A DNA stretch of 5,418 bases, taken from contig NZ_JZWV01000054.1 of the NCBI RefSeq assembly GCF_000966975.1, positions 1 to 5,418 of the forward strand, written 5' to 3'. Shown here in pieces: positions 4,541 to 5,418 of the stretch. Both the position numbers and the translations under genes were made by a program. The notes beneath the pieces are model-generated. The model was not told the DNA's origin and ran no database searches. It saw only the letters and a program-made list of their open reading frames with translations. Numbering within the stretch: the stretch's first letter is position 1; the number at the start of each line of letters is the position of its first letter. The stretch comes from Streptomyces katrae. GTDB taxonomy: Bacteria > Actinomycetota > Actinomycetes > Streptomycetales > Streptomycetaceae.

Positions 4541-5418
4541 GCGGCCCGCCGCCGATGACGAGGATGACGATGAAGGGCAAGACGGCCGACACGGTGTGGT
4601 CGGGGACCTGGGTCGCGCAGCGGCTCGGCGTGCGCCTGCGGGGACCGGAGGGTGCCGACGGGGACGGGGGGCTGACGGAGCTCCTCGGCCTGGCGCTGCG
4701 GCGCAACCCCAAGCGTGCGCACCTGCTGGTCTCGCAGGTACTGGGCAAGCACGTCCCGCAGTCGCCGGCGACCGTGTACGCCGCCGGGTACGGGCTCGGC
4801 GAGCGGGTCCGGGAGCTGCTCGGCGAGCGTGCCGCCTCCGCCGTGGTCCTCGGTTACGCCGAGACCGCCACGGGGCTGGGCCACTGCGTCGCCGACGGCG
4901 TGGGCGCTGCCCCCTACCTGCACTCCACGCGCCGCCCGGTGGCGGGGGTGCGGCCCGCCGGAGGGTTCGAGGAGGCGCACTCGCACGCCACCTCGCACCT
5001 CCTGCTGCCCGAGGACCCGAAGCTGCTGGCGGGGGACGGGCCGCTGGTCCTCGTCGACGACGAGTTCTCCACCGGCAACACCGTCCTGAACACCATCCGC
5101 GACCTGCACGCCCGGCACCCGCGCGGCCACTACGTGGTCGTCGCCCTGGTCGACATGCGCTCCTCCGCCGACCGCGACCGCCTCACCGCCTTCGCCGCCG
5201 AACTGGGAGCCCGCGTGGACCTCGTCGCCCTCGCCTCGGGCACGGTCACCCTCCCGGAGGGGGTCCTGGCCAAGGGCCAGGCCCTGGTGGAGGAGTACGA
5301 GCCCCGCTCCCACTCCGGCCCACCCGTTCCCGCTGCCGCTCCGGCCACCGGGGACGGGGCCGTTCCCACCGGGACCACCGGTCCCGCGCCGGCTGCCGGG
5401 GGCGGGGCCGTTCCCACC
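4537..5418 (+). CDS. Ter-cluster phosphoribosyltransferase, 3' end outside window
   Basis: The frame from GTG 4537 stays open to the window end, 294 codons. The PRPP-binding loop VLVDDEFSTGNT is at residues 171-182, the hallmark of type I phosphoribosyltransferases. Other marks of the Ter-linked group are NPKRAHLLVSQVLGKHVP (57-74), GYAETATGLG (106-115) and EEAHSHATSHLLLP (145-158). Such enzymes join a base or base-like group to PRPP; the acceptor is unknown. After about residue 258 comes a Pro/Ala/Gly linker with a 16-residue repeat. In this family a C-terminal TRSP domain often follows, and I expect it beyond the window. The start is uncertain: GTG 4537 overlaps the aldolase stop (GTGA) and implies coupling, while ATG 4555, 4564 or 4570 are in frame, the last with AGGA 5 bases upstream. 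Conserved sequence begins only near WSGTWVA (21-27), so any of these would give a complete enzyme domain. Confidence 0.88.
   Translation, partial: MSGPPPMTRMTMKGKTADTVWSGTWVAQRLGVRLRGPEGADGDGGLTELLGLALRRNPKRAHLLVSQVLGKHVPQSPATVYAAGYGLGERVRELLGERAASAVVLGYAETATGLGHCVADGVGAAPYLHSTRRPVAGVRPAGGFEEAHSHATSHLLLPEDPKLLAGDGPLVLVDDEFSTGNTVLNTIRDLHARHPRGHYVVVALVDMRSSADRDRLTAFAAELGARVDLVALASGTVTLPEGVLAKGQALVEEYEPRSHSGPPVPAAAPATGDGAVPTGTTGPAPAAGGGAVPT
5350..5418 (+). repeat. 48-base direct repeat in the phosphoribosyltransferase linker
   Basis: Two 21-base copies, at 5350-5370 and 5398-5418, match at 20 of 21 positions (the one difference is A at 5354 against G at 5402). They are offset by exactly 48 bases, or 16 codons, and encode GDGAVPT (272-278) and GGGAVPT (288-294). 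The second copy touches the window end, so more units may follow. The in-frame period keeps the protein readable if unit number changes. Confidence 0.7.

Noticed and set aside
4715..5089. Plus-strand frame of 124 codons rich in Arg, Pro and Ser
   Set aside because: It is out of frame with the PRPP loop VLVDDEFSTGNT and the other phosphoribosyltransferase motifs, and its composition is that of a shifted reading of the real gene.
3176..5313. Long minus-strand open frames opposite the aldolase and phosphoribosyltransferase genes
   Set aside because: The plus strand encodes clear enzyme motifs throughout. The antisense products are low-complexity and start and stop without regard to ribosome sites.
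1..5418. CRISPR array, tRNA, rRNA, transposase or phage attachment site
   Set aside because: I found no regularly spaced repeats beyond the protein-coding linker repeat, no tRNA-like cloverleaf and no mobile-element protein motifs.

Overview
The window looks like chromosomal DNA from a high-GC actinomycete, most likely Streptomyces or a close relative. The coding frames put G or C in almost every third codon position. GTG starts are used, the strong ribosome sites are GGAGG or GGGGGA types, and the protein sequences resemble the Streptomyces tellurium-resistance (Ter) stress proteins as I remember them. The species cannot be fixed from this sequence.

Layout. From 1 to 1444 (+) lie the C-terminal half of a canonical TerD protein (cut by the window edge) and, 25 bases later, a TerC-like multi-pass membrane protein of the DUF475 family. 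A strong GC-rich hairpin at 1492-1536 follows. From 1588 to 2337 (+) is a one-domain TerA-type protein. It converges on a second, divergent TerD-domain protein with a long Pro/Ala-rich tail (2391-3179, -); a 53-base gap holding a perfect palindrome separates them. A 185-base divergent control region (3180-3364) carries a bulged hairpin, a hairpin over a ribosome site, twin GGAACTT repeats and a promoter-like TTGACT element. To its right, a citrate-lyase-beta/HpcH-HpaI-type aldolase (3365-4540, +) overlaps the start of a phosphoribosyltransferase of the Ter-linked type (4537 to beyond 5418, +). The latter runs off the end inside a Pro/Ala/Gly linker with a 48-base repeat.

How the parts fit. 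Comparative genomics (the Ter-system analysis by Anantharaman, Iyer and Aravind) describes two linked modules. One is a membrane/metal-sensing module: calcium-binding TerD-fold proteins plus a TerC-like membrane protein. The other is a soluble module, including a HpcH/HpaI aldolase and phosphoribosyltransferases, predicted to make a nucleoside-like metabolite. This window carries the junction of the two: four membrane/stress genes on the left and the first two biosynthetic genes on the right, with a divergent promoter region between them. The function of the metabolite module remains a prediction; nothing in the sequence proves tellurite resistance. The least described parts are the TerD variant with its tail, the DNA/RNA structures in the divergent region, and the repeat linker of the phosphoribosyltransferase.
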